DNA of 64,000 bases from Bombella apis (GCF_018221685.1 NZ_JAGJTM010000004.1:1-64000), one strand, 5' to 3'. Numbered from the stretch's first letter, positions 55,450-64,000 are shown. Made by a program: numbers and translations. Notes: generated from the letters alone by a model not told the origin.

Positions 55450-57089
55450 CAGGGCTGGCTCCCGGCCTGCCCCCGGAGAATGACGGTTCCTTTCAGGGGG
55501 CCGGAAAGGTGATGGAGGGTGAAGCGTATCTGTCCATTGCCCAGAGCGCTGGAAAGTAGCTGCATGGGGTCGCCCGGCCGGACGACGGAGAGAAACTTCA
55601 CGGTGCTGATCGTACGGACGTCCAGCTCCAGCAGGGTGAATATCCGTTCCAGCAGGGTAATGCCCGGTACGGTGGGGTTACCGGGAAAATGGCCGGGCAG
55701 GGCCGGATGGCTGGCCGGGATGGAAAAAGGTGGATGGGCCCGTTTCTCCGCATGGTCCCGGATGAGACCTTCCAGTGCCTGCCGTGTCAGTTTGCCGACA
55801 GGGTTGCGGGGCAGGCGGGAGAGGCGGACAAGCCGTCGTGGCATGAAGACCGGGTCCACATGCTGGCGGAGGGCCCGCATGATGGCTGTGGTGGTCACCT
55901 CGGTTCCCGCAACGATGAAGGCCTGCAGGCGTGTCGGTTCGGGCTGGTCTTCCTTCAGGTCTTCCTCGCTGAACAGGGGAGCAAAGCAGCCGTCCAGGAG
56001 GCCATCCGTCTGGAGCAGGGCCTTGTTGAGTGCTCCGTAGGAGGTTCGTTTGCCAGCGATCTTGAGCAGGTCCCCCTTGCGGTCGACCAGATGGAAATGG
56101 CGGTCCCCCTGCATGGTGATGACATCATTCAGAGGATGTGGCGTGGCATGGGGAGCCATGCAGATATGGGTCTGGTCATCAGTCGGGTCGGCTGTCAGGG
56201 TCAGCCCGTCATAGAGCTGCCACGGATCGGGGCTGACAGTCCGGCGGCTGGCGATGGAACCAGTCTCGGTGGCACCATAAATTTCCATGACCGGCGCATG
56301 GAAGCGTTCTTCAGCCTCCAGAGCCAGTTCCCGGGGGAGTGGAGCAGATGCCGAGATGATGCGTTCCAGCCCAGGCAGTCTGGCTCTGGCCGTCGTGAGA
56401 GAGCGCAGATGGATGGGGGTGGTGATGAGCGTGTGGGGAGATGGCGTGCTGTCCAGCAGCTTTTCCACATCCCCGGGGAAGAAGCAGGGGCCGCTGGCTG
56501 TGGCGGTTGGTGTATGCAGGCTTTGCAGGATGAGTGTCTCAAAACCGTACATGTGGTAGGGGGGTACGGTACCCAGCAGGGTTGTCCCGTCTGGACGGGA
56601 CGGTGCCAGAAGGGGCAGGGCAGCATGGCTGCGGGCAACCAGTTCTCCCCAGCGTTTTTTATGGACTTTGGCCTGCCCGGTACTGCCGGATGTAAAGACG
56701 TGCGCTGCCTCGTGCCCGGCAGGCAGCTGGATGTTGTCCTGACGGGATGATGTCAGTTCGGCAAGGGGGGGCAGGGTCAGGCTGGCCAGGGATTCAGGCA
56801 GGGACGGCCCCGTGCAGAGGGCTCCATGGGCCTGTTGCAGGGCCATGAGCTGGGAAACGGCATGATTGCTGGAGAGCAGGCAATACTGCCCCTTCATCAT
56901 GGCGGCCAGAAAGACGAGCGTGAACTGGACCAGATTGGTGTGCAGGTTGATGATGGGGCGCTCTGGCAGCCGCTCGGCCAGTGCCCAGGCATGGGACAGA
57001 AGCTGCGTGCCGCACAGAGGCCCCGCAGCCGTATGGAAGACGGGGCGGCCCGGCGTCGTGATGAGGGACAGATCAGGCAGGGCAGGCAT
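55449..57089 (-). CDS. AMP-ligase fused to a dehydratase domain (ApeH-ApeI-like fusion)
   Basis: 546 residues. Residues about 1-440 are an adenylate-forming ligase: HVFTSGSTGQAKVHKKRW (P-loop), EIYGATETGSIASR and NPVGKLTRQALEGLI with the catalytic lysine. From about residue 448 a hotdog dehydratase follows, IPASHPALPGHFPGNPTVPG, like ApeI. In the E. coli locus these are separate proteins. The ligase would activate a hydroxybenzoate and load it on the ACP. It shares TGATG with the ACP gene upstream and with the acyltransferase gene downstream. Confidence 0.88.
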   Translation of the reverse strand: MPALPDLSLITTPGRPVFHTAAGPLCGTQLLSHAWALAERLPERPIINLHTNLVQFTLVFLAAMMKGQYCLLSSNHAVSQLMALQQAHGALCTGPSLPESLASLTLPPLAELTSSRQDNIQLPAGHEAAHVFTSGSTGQAKVHKKRWGELVARSHAALPLLAPSRPDGTTLLGTVPPYHMYGFETLILQSLHTPTATASGPCFFPGDVEKLLDSTPSPHTLITTPIHLRSLTTARARLPGLERIISASAPLPRELALEAEERFHAPVMEIYGATETGSIASRRTVSPDPWQLYDGLTLTADPTDDQTHICMAPHATPHPLNDVITMQGDRHFHLVDRKGDLLKIAGKRTSYGALNKALLQTDGLLDGCFAPLFSEEDLKEDQPEPTRLQAFIVAGTEVTTTAIMRALRQHVDPVFMPRRLVRLSRLPRNPVGKLTRQALEGLIRDHAEKRAHPPFSIPASHPALPGHFPGNPTVPGITLLERIFTLLELDVRTISTVKFLSVVRPGDPMQLLSSALGNGQIRFTLHHLSGPLKGTVILRGQAGSQP

Positions 57090-57373
57090 CAGCCCGGACG
57101 GTGTGTGCTGATATGGTGTGCAAGAGACCGGAGGGAGTGAAAGATCTTGCGGTTGTCATCATCATGTGATTCCAGCTTGATCCCGTATTGTGTGTTGACC
57201 ATGAGGGCTATTTCCAGCACATCGATGGAATCCAGCCCCAGCCCTTCACCAAAGAGGGGCATTTCGGGATCAATGTCCAGGGGATCCATGTCCAGCTGGA
57301 CGGCCTCTGTCAAATGGGCAGCCAATTCACGTTCCAGAGGCGTCTGATCGTGAGAAGCGGAAACTGTCGTCAC
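57089..57373 (-). CDS. acyl carrier protein
   Basis: 94 residues from GTG at 57373, or 107 from GTG at 57412. The phosphopantetheine serine is in GLGLDSIDVLEIAL. It would carry the aryl starter and growing polyene. Only one ACP is present; the E. coli ape locus has ApeE and ApeF. Neither start has a convincing ribosome site. The start at 57412 would overlap the divergent membrane protein gene by over 20 nt, so 57373 is preferred. It heads the operon. Confidence 0.82.
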   Translation of the reverse strand: MTTVSASHDQTPLERELAAHLTEAVQLDMDPLDIDPEMPLFGEGLGLDSIDVLEIALMVNTQYGIKLESHDDDNRKIFHSLRSLAHHISTHRPG

Positions 57374-57391
57374 TAAGAGGTTAATCCATTG

Positions 57392-58060
57392 ATGATAGGG
57401 AAGGTCTATCACAGTTTAGCATCGGGTTTATCCTTCAGCAAGAGGTGGGCAACCCGGTCATGGCGGCTGGTCCTGCTGCTCGGGGGTGTTGGGCTGGTCA
57501 GTCTGGTGCCGGAAAGTGCTGGCTGGTCCGCAGGCTGTGTCTGTCTTGGCCTGATGATGCAGCTGGCCGCTCTGCTGTCCGGACGGCATCCGGGCTGGTT
57601 CGTGTTCGTACCTGTTGTAGGGGTACTGGGGTGGTATGCTCCGGCCCTGTCCAGAGTGTGTGACCAGCTGGCCATTTACGGGTTGATGTTGTGGGGGATG
57701 CTGTGGCTGTTTGTCCGCTCTCTCAGGCGGGAGCAGGTCCCATTGGTGACCCGGCTGGCCGGGGCCGTGCATGGGACTCCCCTGCGGGCGGATGTGCAGC
57801 GTTATACGGTGGGTGTGACATGGGCATGGAGCATTTTTTTCACTCTTGCTCTGCTGGCCCCTCTCATGTTGTGGCTCTGGGCACCACATGAGAGGGCATG
57901 GCGTTGGCCTCTTGAGGGAGGAACAGGCCTTGCGGCGGTCGTTTTCTTTGCTGTGGAGATGATCATCCGCCGTCTCGTCATCCGGCATTATGACCATTCC
58001 ACCCTGAAGCAGAATTTCATGGCTGGCCGTGCCGTTTTCATGCGGAAGGACCTGAAATGA
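57392..58060 (+). CDS. ApeG-like membrane protein (COG4648 type)
   Basis: 222 residues. Four to five membrane helices in the first 100 residues and after about residue 130; the motif RADVQRYTVGVTWAWSIFF is typical of the COG4648 membrane protein of aryl polyene loci. AAGAGG is 11 nt upstream of the ATG. It starts only 18 nt from the ACP GTG on the other strand, so promoters for both must overlap coding DNA. Role in polyene lipid export or assembly is inferred from linkage. Confidence 0.75.
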   Translation: MIGKVYHSLASGLSFSKRWATRSWRLVLLLGGVGLVSLVPESAGWSAGCVCLGLMMQLAALLSGRHPGWFVFVPVVGVLGWYAPALSRVCDQLAIYGLMLWGMLWLFVRSLRREQVPLVTRLAGAVHGTPLRADVQRYTVGVTWAWSIFFTLALLAPLMLWLWAPHERAWRWPLEGGTGLAAVVFFAVEMIIRRLVIRHYDHSTLKQNFMAGRAVFMRKDLK

Positions 58061-58158
58061 ATGGCAGGTTTCTGGCTGGCCATTAAGGCCTGTCATCTGG
58101 CTGGGCTTTCGCTTAAGACACGGGCAGATGGGTGAATTTGCAGGGGATGGCCTGAAAC

Positions 58159-59376
58159 ATGATGGTATTGCTGCCAGTCTATCATTCTGAACCAGAGAGA
58201 GCGGGGCCATCCCCCTTGGCCACGATCTGCTATGGAGGGGCCAGTGGTGGGCTGGATGTGCGGAATGGTCGTGTCCACATGACATTGCCCGGGCCTTTGC
58301 CGGCGACCTGCGAACAGTGGTGTCCAGCATCCCTATCGGGTGAGACCCGGCACGAACAGGCTGCCAGAGGCCGGCAGGCAGGGCTGGAACAGGGGATCGG
58401 CTGGAGTGCAGAAGGTGATCTGCTTTTCGCTGCCTTCTGGGTGGAAGACCAGCCGGAGCTCTGCGAGGCGGTGCAGACCAGTTACGAAAGGCTGATCGGC
58501 CTGGCGCGGGGCAAGGGTTTTGGCCACATCTATCGGATGTGGAATTATCTGGGGGCCATCAATCAGGACAATGCCCGGGGTGAGGAACGGTATCGGGATT
58601 TCTGTAGTGGTCGTTCCCAGGCGTTTGAAGCCATGAGCATCGGTTTGGGTGAGCTGCCTGCGGCAACGGGCATTGGCCTCTCTTCCGGTGGTGTGGCTGT
58701 CTTCCTGATCGCCCATCGTCATGTGGGTGGTGTCAATCTGGAGAATCCCAGCCAGCTTCCTGCCTATCATTATCCGCCCCGTTACGGGCGGTGTTCACCG
58801 TCCTTTGCCCGTGCCACCGTCATGGAAGGACCAGATCGGACAGCTCTGTATCTCTCCGGCACGGCGAGCATCCGGGGGCATGAATCCGTCGGGACGACGG
58901 TGGAGGAGCAGCTCTCTGTCACGATTGAAACAATCAATTCATTGCTTGATGCGGCCCGGAAACGTTTTCCCCGTCTTGAAGCAGGGCGCTTTGAGAGCAT
59001 GAAGCTCTATGTCCGTCATTCTGAAGATGCAGCGCTCGTGCGGGAGGGTATTTCACGGGCCTTCCAGTGCCCGCTGGAGCAGTCCCCGCTCTTCATTGCC
59101 GACATCTGCCGGGCAGAGCTGCTGCTGGAGGTCGAGGGGGTGTTTCTGGGGGGAGGGGGACGGCTGATCCGTATCGGCACAAAGGCTGATGGGAGGGTGT
59201 TCCCGCCTCATGGCGGCTCAACTGGGCCGGAGAGCTTGGCCCCTGGCAACGTAATCCGTTATTTATGGGAGATGGCCCATGAAAGGCCACATTGTTCTCT
59301 TCTCATGTGGAAGAAGATGTGGCGTCCCGTACGGGATTCGAACCCGTGTTGCCGCCGTGAAAGGGCGGTGTCCTAG
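58159..59376 (+). CDS. chorismatase of the FkbO/Hyg5/XanB2 type, 3' end probably frameshifted
   Basis: 405 residues. Conserved features RMWNYLGAINQDN...ERYRDFCSGRSQAF and ADICRAELLLEVEG match FkbO/Hyg5/XanB2 chorismatases, which cleave chorismate to 3-hydroxybenzoate (or a dihydroxybenzoate-type product) and pyruvate. In Xanthomonas XanB2 supplies the xanthomonadin starter. The domain should end soon after residue 327. Just there are G-runs (GGGGG, GGGGGG, GGGGG at 59136-59159), and one base fewer would give TGA at 59165. In this frame 70-odd unrelated residues follow and the 3' end reads 57 nt into tRNA-Glu. AGGGGATGG precedes the ATG. Confidence 0.85.
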   Translation: MMVLLPVYHSEPERAGPSPLATICYGGASGGLDVRNGRVHMTLPGPLPATCEQWCPASLSGETRHEQAARGRQAGLEQGIGWSAEGDLLFAAFWVEDQPELCEAVQTSYERLIGLARGKGFGHIYRMWNYLGAINQDNARGEERYRDFCSGRSQAFEAMSIGLGELPAATGIGLSSGGVAVFLIAHRHVGGVNLENPSQLPAYHYPPRYGRCSPSFARATVMEGPDRTALYLSGTASIRGHESVGTTVEEQLSVTIETINSLLDAARKRFPRLEAGRFESMKLYVRHSEDAALVREGISRAFQCPLEQSPLFIADICRAELLLEVEGVFLGGGGRLIRIGTKADGRVFPPHGGSTGPESLAPGNVIRYLWEMAHERPHCSLLMWKKMWRPVRDSNPCCRRERAVS

Positions 59377-59395
59377 GCCTCTAGACGAACGGGAC
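59320..59395 (-). tRNA. tRNA-Glu (TTC anticodon), CCA encoded
   Basis: 76 nt on the minus strand. Acceptor GTCCCGT pairs with ACGGGAC, loop CTTTCAC gives anticodon TTC, and the T arm and CCA end are complete. The predicted end of the chorismatase reading frame lies on the opposite strand inside this tRNA. Confidence 0.95.
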
Positions 59396-59436
59396 TAAAG
59401 GCGCGAGGCGGTTAATAGGCAGGAACGGGGGTGGCG

Positions 59437-61263
59437 TCAAGCCCGTGCGGCATCAAAAATGAAAAAAGTAAGATTTTCCCGTTCCTGCCATGTTTCCAGA
59501 CGCAGCTGCCCGGCTACATGCAGCAGGGGGCGGCTGCGATCTTCCAGAAGATCGGTGAAGTGTTTGTCCCCAGCCCGAAAGACCAGCCCCTTGATCCGGC
59601 TGTAGCCATCAGCATCCTGAAGAATGACACGCAGTGTGTTGCCATCCTGCCCGATCCGATCGGCCTTCACGCAGCGGACATCCCGTATGGCCAGCAGGGG
59701 CTCCTCATTGCCCGGCCCAAAGGGGGCCAGCAGGGCGATCTGTTGGGCCAGTGTGGGGGTAGCCCCCCTGATGGTGACGACACCATCCAGCAGCAGGTCA
59801 TCTTGGGGGGGGAGGTGACGGGCCTCATCAAGGGCTTCATCCAGTCGGGCATGGAGGGCGGCGCAGTTTTCTTCTTTTACGGAGAATCCTGCCGCCATGG
59901 CGTGTCCTCCCCCCGTCAGGAGCAGGCCGGACTGATGGGCCTGGATGATGGCTGCTCCGATATCCAGACCCGTGACGGAACGGGCAGAGCCTTTCACCAC
60001 ACCATCCTTCAGGGCACCGACCAGAGCAGGACGGTTGAATCGTTCCTTCAGCCGCCCGGCCACGATGCCAACCACACCGGGGTGCCAGTCATCACCATGC
60101 AGGAAAATGACCGCATGACCGGCCTCAACCTGTTCCCGGGCCTGCTCGACAGCGGCATCCAGAATGTGGCTTTCCACGGTCTGGCGTTTGCGGTTGATGT
60201 CATCCAGCTCTTCAGCAATGGCCTGTGCTTCATGCTCGGACTGGCTGAGGAGCAGCCGCAGGCCGTGATCAGCCCTGGCAATGCGTCCACCAGCATTGAT
60301 GCGCGGCCCAAGGGCGAAGCCGCAGCTCATGGCGCTGGCATTGGCCTTGACCCCGGCCACATTGGCCAAGGCGGCCAGCCCGATCCGTTCACGGCGGTTC
60401 ATGACCTTCAGCCCCTGTGCCACAAGAGCACGGTTGAGGCCCTGCAACGGCATGACATCGCAGATGGTGGCCAGAGCAGTGAGGTCCAGCAGGGCCATGG
60501 GGTCTGGGGCGTGATGGGTTTCAAACCATCCCTGCTGGCGCAGGGTGCGCTGGAGGGCCACGACTGTCAGGAAGGCAACGGCCGTGGCGCAGAGATGGCC
60601 CAGACCGGACTCGCAGTCCAGCCGGTTCGGATTCACGACCAGCCCTTTGGGCAGGCGCCGTCCATCCGGTTTGTGATGATCCAGAACGATCCGGTCGGCC
60701 TGCCCTTCAAAATGGTCCAGAACATCAATGGCCGCTGTGCCGCAGTCCACGCAGACAAGCAGGCTGGCGCCTTGATCCAGCAGGGATTGCAGCGCCGGAA
60801 TATTGGGGCCATACCCTTCAGCCAGCCGGTCGGGGATGTGGGTGACGACATGGCAGCCCAGAGCCGTGAGTGTGGAGCTGAGCAGCGCCGTACCACAGGC
60901 CCCATCCACGTCATAATCGCCCAGAATGCCTATGGTTGCCCGAGCCTGTACGGCAGCTGCCAGCCGCAGGGCTGTGGCATCCATGTCCCGCAGGATGGAG
61001 GGGTTGGGCAAGGCATCACGCAGGCGGGGCCGCAGATAGGATTCCACCATTCCAGCCGAAATGCCCCGCCCGGCCAGAATGCGGGCAGCCAGTTCGGAGA
61101 TGTCCATCTTCTGGGCGAGGGCCAGCGCAAGCCGGTTGTCCGTTTCAGCCAGGACAGGATGCCGCCAGACCCAGCGGCGCAGCCCCGCACTGCGCTGGAC
61201 ATTCAGGACAAGGGCGGGAGTGACCCGGGTATCAGGTTCTGGCTGGGACGTCGTCTGGAGCAT
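59437..61263 (-). CDS. recJ: single-stranded-DNA exonuclease RecJ
   Basis: 608 residues from ATG at 61263 (615 from a TTG at 61284 that overlaps the glpX stop). DHH-family motifs: DYDVDGACGTALL, VCVDCGT, VLDHHKP, and DHHA1 with GGHAMAAGFSV, then an OB domain. It degrades 5' single-strand DNA ends in recombination and repair. No ribosome site stands before either start, so coupling with glpX is likely. It is the last gene of the hom-glpX-recJ unit. Confidence 0.95.
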   Translation of the reverse strand: MLQTTSQPEPDTRVTPALVLNVQRSAGLRRWVWRHPVLAETDNRLALALAQKMDISELAARILAGRGISAGMVESYLRPRLRDALPNPSILRDMDATALRLAAAVQARATIGILGDYDVDGACGTALLSSTLTALGCHVVTHIPDRLAEGYGPNIPALQSLLDQGASLLVCVDCGTAAIDVLDHFEGQADRIVLDHHKPDGRRLPKGLVVNPNRLDCESGLGHLCATAVAFLTVVALQRTLRQQGWFETHHAPDPMALLDLTALATICDVMPLQGLNRALVAQGLKVMNRRERIGLAALANVAGVKANASAMSCGFALGPRINAGGRIARADHGLRLLLSQSEHEAQAIAEELDDINRKRQTVESHILDAAVEQAREQVEAGHAVIFLHGDDWHPGVVGIVAGRLKERFNRPALVGALKDGVVKGSARSVTGLDIGAAIIQAHQSGLLLTGGGHAMAAGFSVKEENCAALHARLDEALDEARHLPPQDDLLLDGVVTIRGATPTLAQQIALLAPFGPGNEEPLLAIRDVRCVKADRIGQDGNTLRVILQDADGYSRIKGLVFRAGDKHFTDLLEDRSRPLLHVAGQLRLETWQERENLTFFIFDAARA

Positions 61264-61280
61264 AAGGGCGGAGGAGTGGC

Positions 61281-62285
61281 TCAAACCTTGTGGGGGTCGA
61301 AATGGTGGTAAGTCTCCATGTAACGGATTGTACCGCTTTCTGAACGCATCATGACGGAATGGGTACGGATGTAATTGTCGGAGGGATATTCAATGCCCCG
61401 TAGCAGGTCGCCTGCTGTCACGCCCGTAGCGCAGAAGAAGACCGGTCCGGCCGCCATGTCTGTCAGGCTGAGGGCCTGTGTGGGGTCGAGGTCGGGGCGG
61501 ATCATGCGGCGGGTGCGGGTAATCTGCGCTTCATTCTCGAAGAGCAGACGGCCCTGCATCTGTCCGTTCATGCAGCGTATGGCGGCAGCGGCCAGAACGC
61601 CTTCCGGTGCGCCTCCGCTACCGGCGTAGATGTCCACGCCACTGCCAGGCAGGCAGGTGGCAATCACGGCGGCCACGTCACCATCGCTGAGCAGGCGGAC
61701 ACGGGCACCGGCTTCCCGTGCCTTGGCAACGAGCTCCTCATGACGCTGACGTTCCAGCGCACAGAGGACCAGATCGCTGACATCACATTTTTTTGCCTGC
61801 GCAAGGCTGGCAAGATTCTGGCCTATGGAGGCGTCAATATCCACCACGCCTTCTGGCAGGCCGGGACCTACGGCAATTTTCTGCATGTAGATGTCAGGAG
61901 CATGGAGGAAGCAGCCTTTTTGTGCCAGAGCCACCACCGTGATGGCATTGGGCAGACTGCGGGCGCAGAGATTGGTGCCCTCCAGTGGATCCACGGCAAT
62001 GTCCATTTCCGGTCCGCCACAGCCCACTTTTTCACCGATATACAGCATGGGGGCTTCATCCATTTCCCCCTCGCCAATGGTGACGGTGCCATCGATGGCA
62101 ACCGTATCAAAGGCTTTCCGCATGGCCTCAACAGCGGCGCCATCTGCCGCATTCTTGTCGCCACGACCGGTCCAGCGGGCGGAGGCAATGGCGGCGGCCT
62201 CGGTCACACGGGCCAGGTCCAGCCCCAGATTGCGGCCCGTGACCCGATATTCATGGGGAACGTGATGGGGCTGTTTGGCTGTCAT
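61281..62285 (-). CDS. glpX: class II fructose-1,6-bisphosphatase GlpX
   Basis: 334 residues. Metal and substrate motifs TIGEGEMDEAPMLYIGEKVG and AVDPLEGTNL are complete. It makes fructose-6-phosphate in gluconeogenesis and the pentose phosphate cycle. It overlaps hom by 4 nt. The hom-glpX pairing is common in Alphaproteobacteria. Confidence 0.96.
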   Translation of the reverse strand: MTAKQPHHVPHEYRVTGRNLGLDLARVTEAAAIASARWTGRGDKNAADGAAVEAMRKAFDTVAIDGTVTIGEGEMDEAPMLYIGEKVGCGGPEMDIAVDPLEGTNLCARSLPNAITVVALAQKGCFLHAPDIYMQKIAVGPGLPEGVVDIDASIGQNLASLAQAKKCDVSDLVLCALERQRHEELVAKAREAGARVRLLSDGDVAAVIATCLPGSGVDIYAGSGGAPEGVLAAAAIRCMNGQMQGRLLFENEAQITRTRRMIRPDLDPTQALSLTDMAAGPVFFCATGVTAGDLLRGIEYPSDNYIRTHSVMMRSESGTIRYMETYHHFDPHKV

Positions 62286-63616
62286 GGCAGGTCTTCCACT
62301 TTCAGGGCTAGTGGAGTGCCTTTTATCAGGGGCATTTCCTCAAGGAGGGGCAGGATGTGGTTGATCCCGCCCAGCGTGACAGGCCCTGTCAGCAGGATGA
62401 GCTGTGCGTCGCCCTTCTGTGATGTGTGATGGTGTCCTTTCTCCACGGCAACATCTTCATTGCCGAGGACGGTGCGGATGTCTTCCAGAGCCGTTTCTGC
62501 CTCCACGGAGCCCTTCAGCGTGATGCGGAGATAGAAGCGGCTGACCAGGCCCTCCACCGGTTCGCAGGGAATGGGAGCCTGTTCATCTACCCGGCCCCAG
62601 AGAGGCAGGCCATGACCACGGGCCAGGTCGATCACGTCGGCCATGACGGCATCGGCCGTGGGGCCTTCCCCGGCACCCTGCCCGGAGATGGTGATGGGAC
62701 CACTGAAGGGGCCTTCTGTCGTCAGGGCGTTATAGACGCCATTGACCTGCGCCAGCCCGGACCGTGCCGGGATGAGGCAGGGCTGCACCCAGGCTTCCAC
62801 ACGGTCTTCCGGCAGGCGTCGGGCCACGCCCAGCATCTTGATGGCATAGCCCAGCTTGCGGGCCTGATGGATGTCATCTGTGGTGATGCGCCGCATCCCG
62901 CTGACAGCCAGACTGTCAAAAACGATCGGGCGGAAGGCGATGGCTGTCAGGATGCTCAGCTTGTGGGCAGCGTCCCAGCCATCAATGTCGGCAGAGGGAT
63001 CGGCCTCGGCATAACCCTTGTCCTGGGCCTCTTTCAGCACATCCTCGAAGGCACGGCCTGTTTCGGCCATTTCGGTGAGGATGAAGTTGCTTGTCCCATT
63101 GAGGATACCGCCCAGACGGGTCAGGGCATCAGCCGCCACCCCCTCCCGGACTACCTTGATGGCCGGGATGCCACCCGCCACGGCGGCCTCGAACAGGAGA
63201 GGAGCTCCATGCTGGTGGCTGAGATGGGCCAGCTCTTCTGCATGGCGGGCGACCAGCGCCTTGTTGGCCGTCACGACGGCCTTGCCTGCCTTCAGGGCTT
63301 CTGTCACCAGCGTGTGGGCTGTTCCTTCGGCCCCGCCCATCAGTTCGACAACAACGTCCACATTCGGGTCATTGGCCAGAGCCACGGGGTCGTCATGCCA
63401 GTAGAGGCCGGAAAGGTCGATCCCACGGTCCCGCGTACGGTTACGGGCGCTGACGGCTACGACCTCGATGCTGCGGCCGGTGCGGTGGCGCAGCAGGTCT
63501 GCATGTTCACGCAGCAGACGGATGACGCCCGTACCCACTGTCCCGAGGCCGGCAATGCCCAGCCGGAGCGGGGATGTGACGGAGGATGAGGCAGTGTTGC
63601 GATGTACGGAAGTCAT
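62282..63616 (-). CDS. hom: homoserine dehydrogenase
   Basis: 444 residues. NAD(P) motif GIAGLGTVGTGVIRLL (about 19-34), catalytic domain with GGIPAIKVVREGVAAD, NGTSNFILTEM and DGWDAAHKLSIL, and a C-terminal ACT-type domain for feedback control. It makes homoserine for threonine and methionine. It lies 57 nt after an aminotransferase gene on the same strand. Confidence 0.96.
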   Translation of the reverse strand: MTSVHRNTASSSVTSPLRLGIAGLGTVGTGVIRLLREHADLLRHRTGRSIEVVAVSARNRTRDRGIDLSGLYWHDDPVALANDPNVDVVVELMGGAEGTAHTLVTEALKAGKAVVTANKALVARHAEELAHLSHQHGAPLLFEAAVAGGIPAIKVVREGVAADALTRLGGILNGTSNFILTEMAETGRAFEDVLKEAQDKGYAEADPSADIDGWDAAHKLSILTAIAFRPIVFDSLAVSGMRRITTDDIHQARKLGYAIKMLGVARRLPEDRVEAWVQPCLIPARSGLAQVNGVYNALTTEGPFSGPITISGQGAGEGPTADAVMADVIDLARGHGLPLWGRVDEQAPIPCEPVEGLVSRFYLRITLKGSVEAETALEDIRTVLGNEDVAVEKGHHHTSQKGDAQLILLTGPVTLGGINHILPLLEEMPLIKGTPLALKVEDLP

Positions 63617-63673
63617 GAGAGGCGGTTTCCTGTCAGGCTGTGGCCCTGCATGGAGGCAGGGCCGGGTGTGGCA

Positions 63674-64000
63674 TTATGGTTTGAGGGCGCTGTGCTGGTT
63701 CATGAAGTTTTTGATGGACCGTGTGGCCTGGCGGAGGCGCTGGTTGTTCTCCACCAGCCCGATACGGACAAAGCCATCCCCGTGTTCCCCGAAGCCCAGC
63801 CCCGGCGCCACGGCAACCTTGGCTTCCTTCAGAAGAAGCTTGGAAAATTCCACGCTGCCCATGTGGGCGAACTGGGGAGGAATCGGAGCCCAGGCGAACA
63901 TGGAGCCTTCCGGTGTCGGAACATTCCACCCTGCTGCATGGAGGCCACGTATGAGCACGTCACGCCGGTCCTTGTAGAGCAGACGCATGTTCTCCACATA
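63674..64000 (-). CDS. pyridoxal-phosphate aminotransferase, class I/II (3' part, runs off the window)
   Basis: The last 108 codons are present; the gene continues beyond the right edge. The C-terminal domain [14 protein letters not shown] and [25 protein letters not shown] with the carboxylate-binding Arg in FVRIGLVE is typical of class I/II aminotransferases (AlaC/aspartate type). Upstream of hom it is probably an alanine- or aspartate-type enzyme; the catalytic lysine is outside the window. Confidence 0.85.
   Translation of the reverse strand, partial: YVENMRLLYKDRRDVLIRGLHAAGWNVPTPEGSMFAWAPIPPQFAHMGSVEFSKLLLKEAKVAVAPGLGFGEHGDGFVRIGLVENNQRLRQATRSIKNFMNQHSALKP

Noticed and set aside
57376..57412. 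ACP start at GTG 57412
   Set aside because: It would overlap the divergent membrane protein start and lacks a ribosome site; the GTG at 57373 gives a normal ACP length, although its ribosome site is also weak.

Overview
The window looks like a chromosomal segment of an acetic acid bacterium (Acetobacteraceae, Alphaproteobacteria; a Bombella/Saccharibacter-type bee or nectar associate is a guess). The grounds are the alphaproteobacterial initiator tRNA, the CysG-DUF2849-CysI-DUF934 order, the hom-glpX-recJ order and the gene styles. No species can be fixed from the sequence alone. Coding is dense and most genes sit in long operons with ATGA or TGATG overlaps.

Layout. (1) 30-2645: initiator tRNA-Met, a decayed AT-rich stretch, and two small envelope proteins (glycine zipper and lipoprotein). 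(2) 2646-17263, minus strand: an eight-gene SrfABC-type operon. It encodes a SrfA-like membrane protein with a YfaP-like domain, SrfB with an Hsp70/actin-like ATPase fold, SrfC with a dynamin-like P-loop, a Pro-rich single-pass protein, a secreted vWA protein, a LolD/MacB-like ABC ATPase with its FtsX-type permease, and a secreted SUMF1-fold protein without FGE cysteines. This is the best candidate for an undescribed system: a trans-envelope machine with cytoplasmic NTPases, membrane parts and periplasmic parts. (3) 17671-26437, plus strand: a complete type I-E cas operon (cas3, cas8e, cse2, cas7, cas5, cas6e, cas1, cas2) followed by a tiny array with only two 32-nt spacers and decaying repeats. 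(4) 26541-28000: accessory genes of unknown function.

(5) 28083-42340: a sulfur and iron block. A Fur-box TonB receptor diverges from cysG-DUF2849-cysI-DUF934. A second TonB receptor, an APC permease and a TauD-type dioxygenase form one minus-strand unit. cysK and an Rrf2 regulator lie beyond an FNR-box SDR gene. Together they could carry sulfonate to sulfite to sulfide to cysteine, without any sulfate-activation gene in view. (6) 42636-46226: a large autotransporter adhesin. (7) 46309-47904: a LysE exporter with its divergent ArgP-type regulator.

(8) 47915-59376: an aryl-polyene-like type II PKS operon (ACP, AMP ligase fused to a dehydratase, acyltransferase, LolA-like protein, MMPL exporter, KS, CLF, dehydratase, FAD oxidoreductase). 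It diverges from an ApeG-like membrane protein and an FkbO/Hyg5/XanB2-type chorismatase that would make the hydroxybenzoate starter. The chorismatase 3' end appears shifted at G-runs and reads into tRNA-Glu. (9) 59320-64000, minus strand: tRNA-Glu, recJ, glpX, hom and a truncated aminotransferase, ordinary housekeeping genes.
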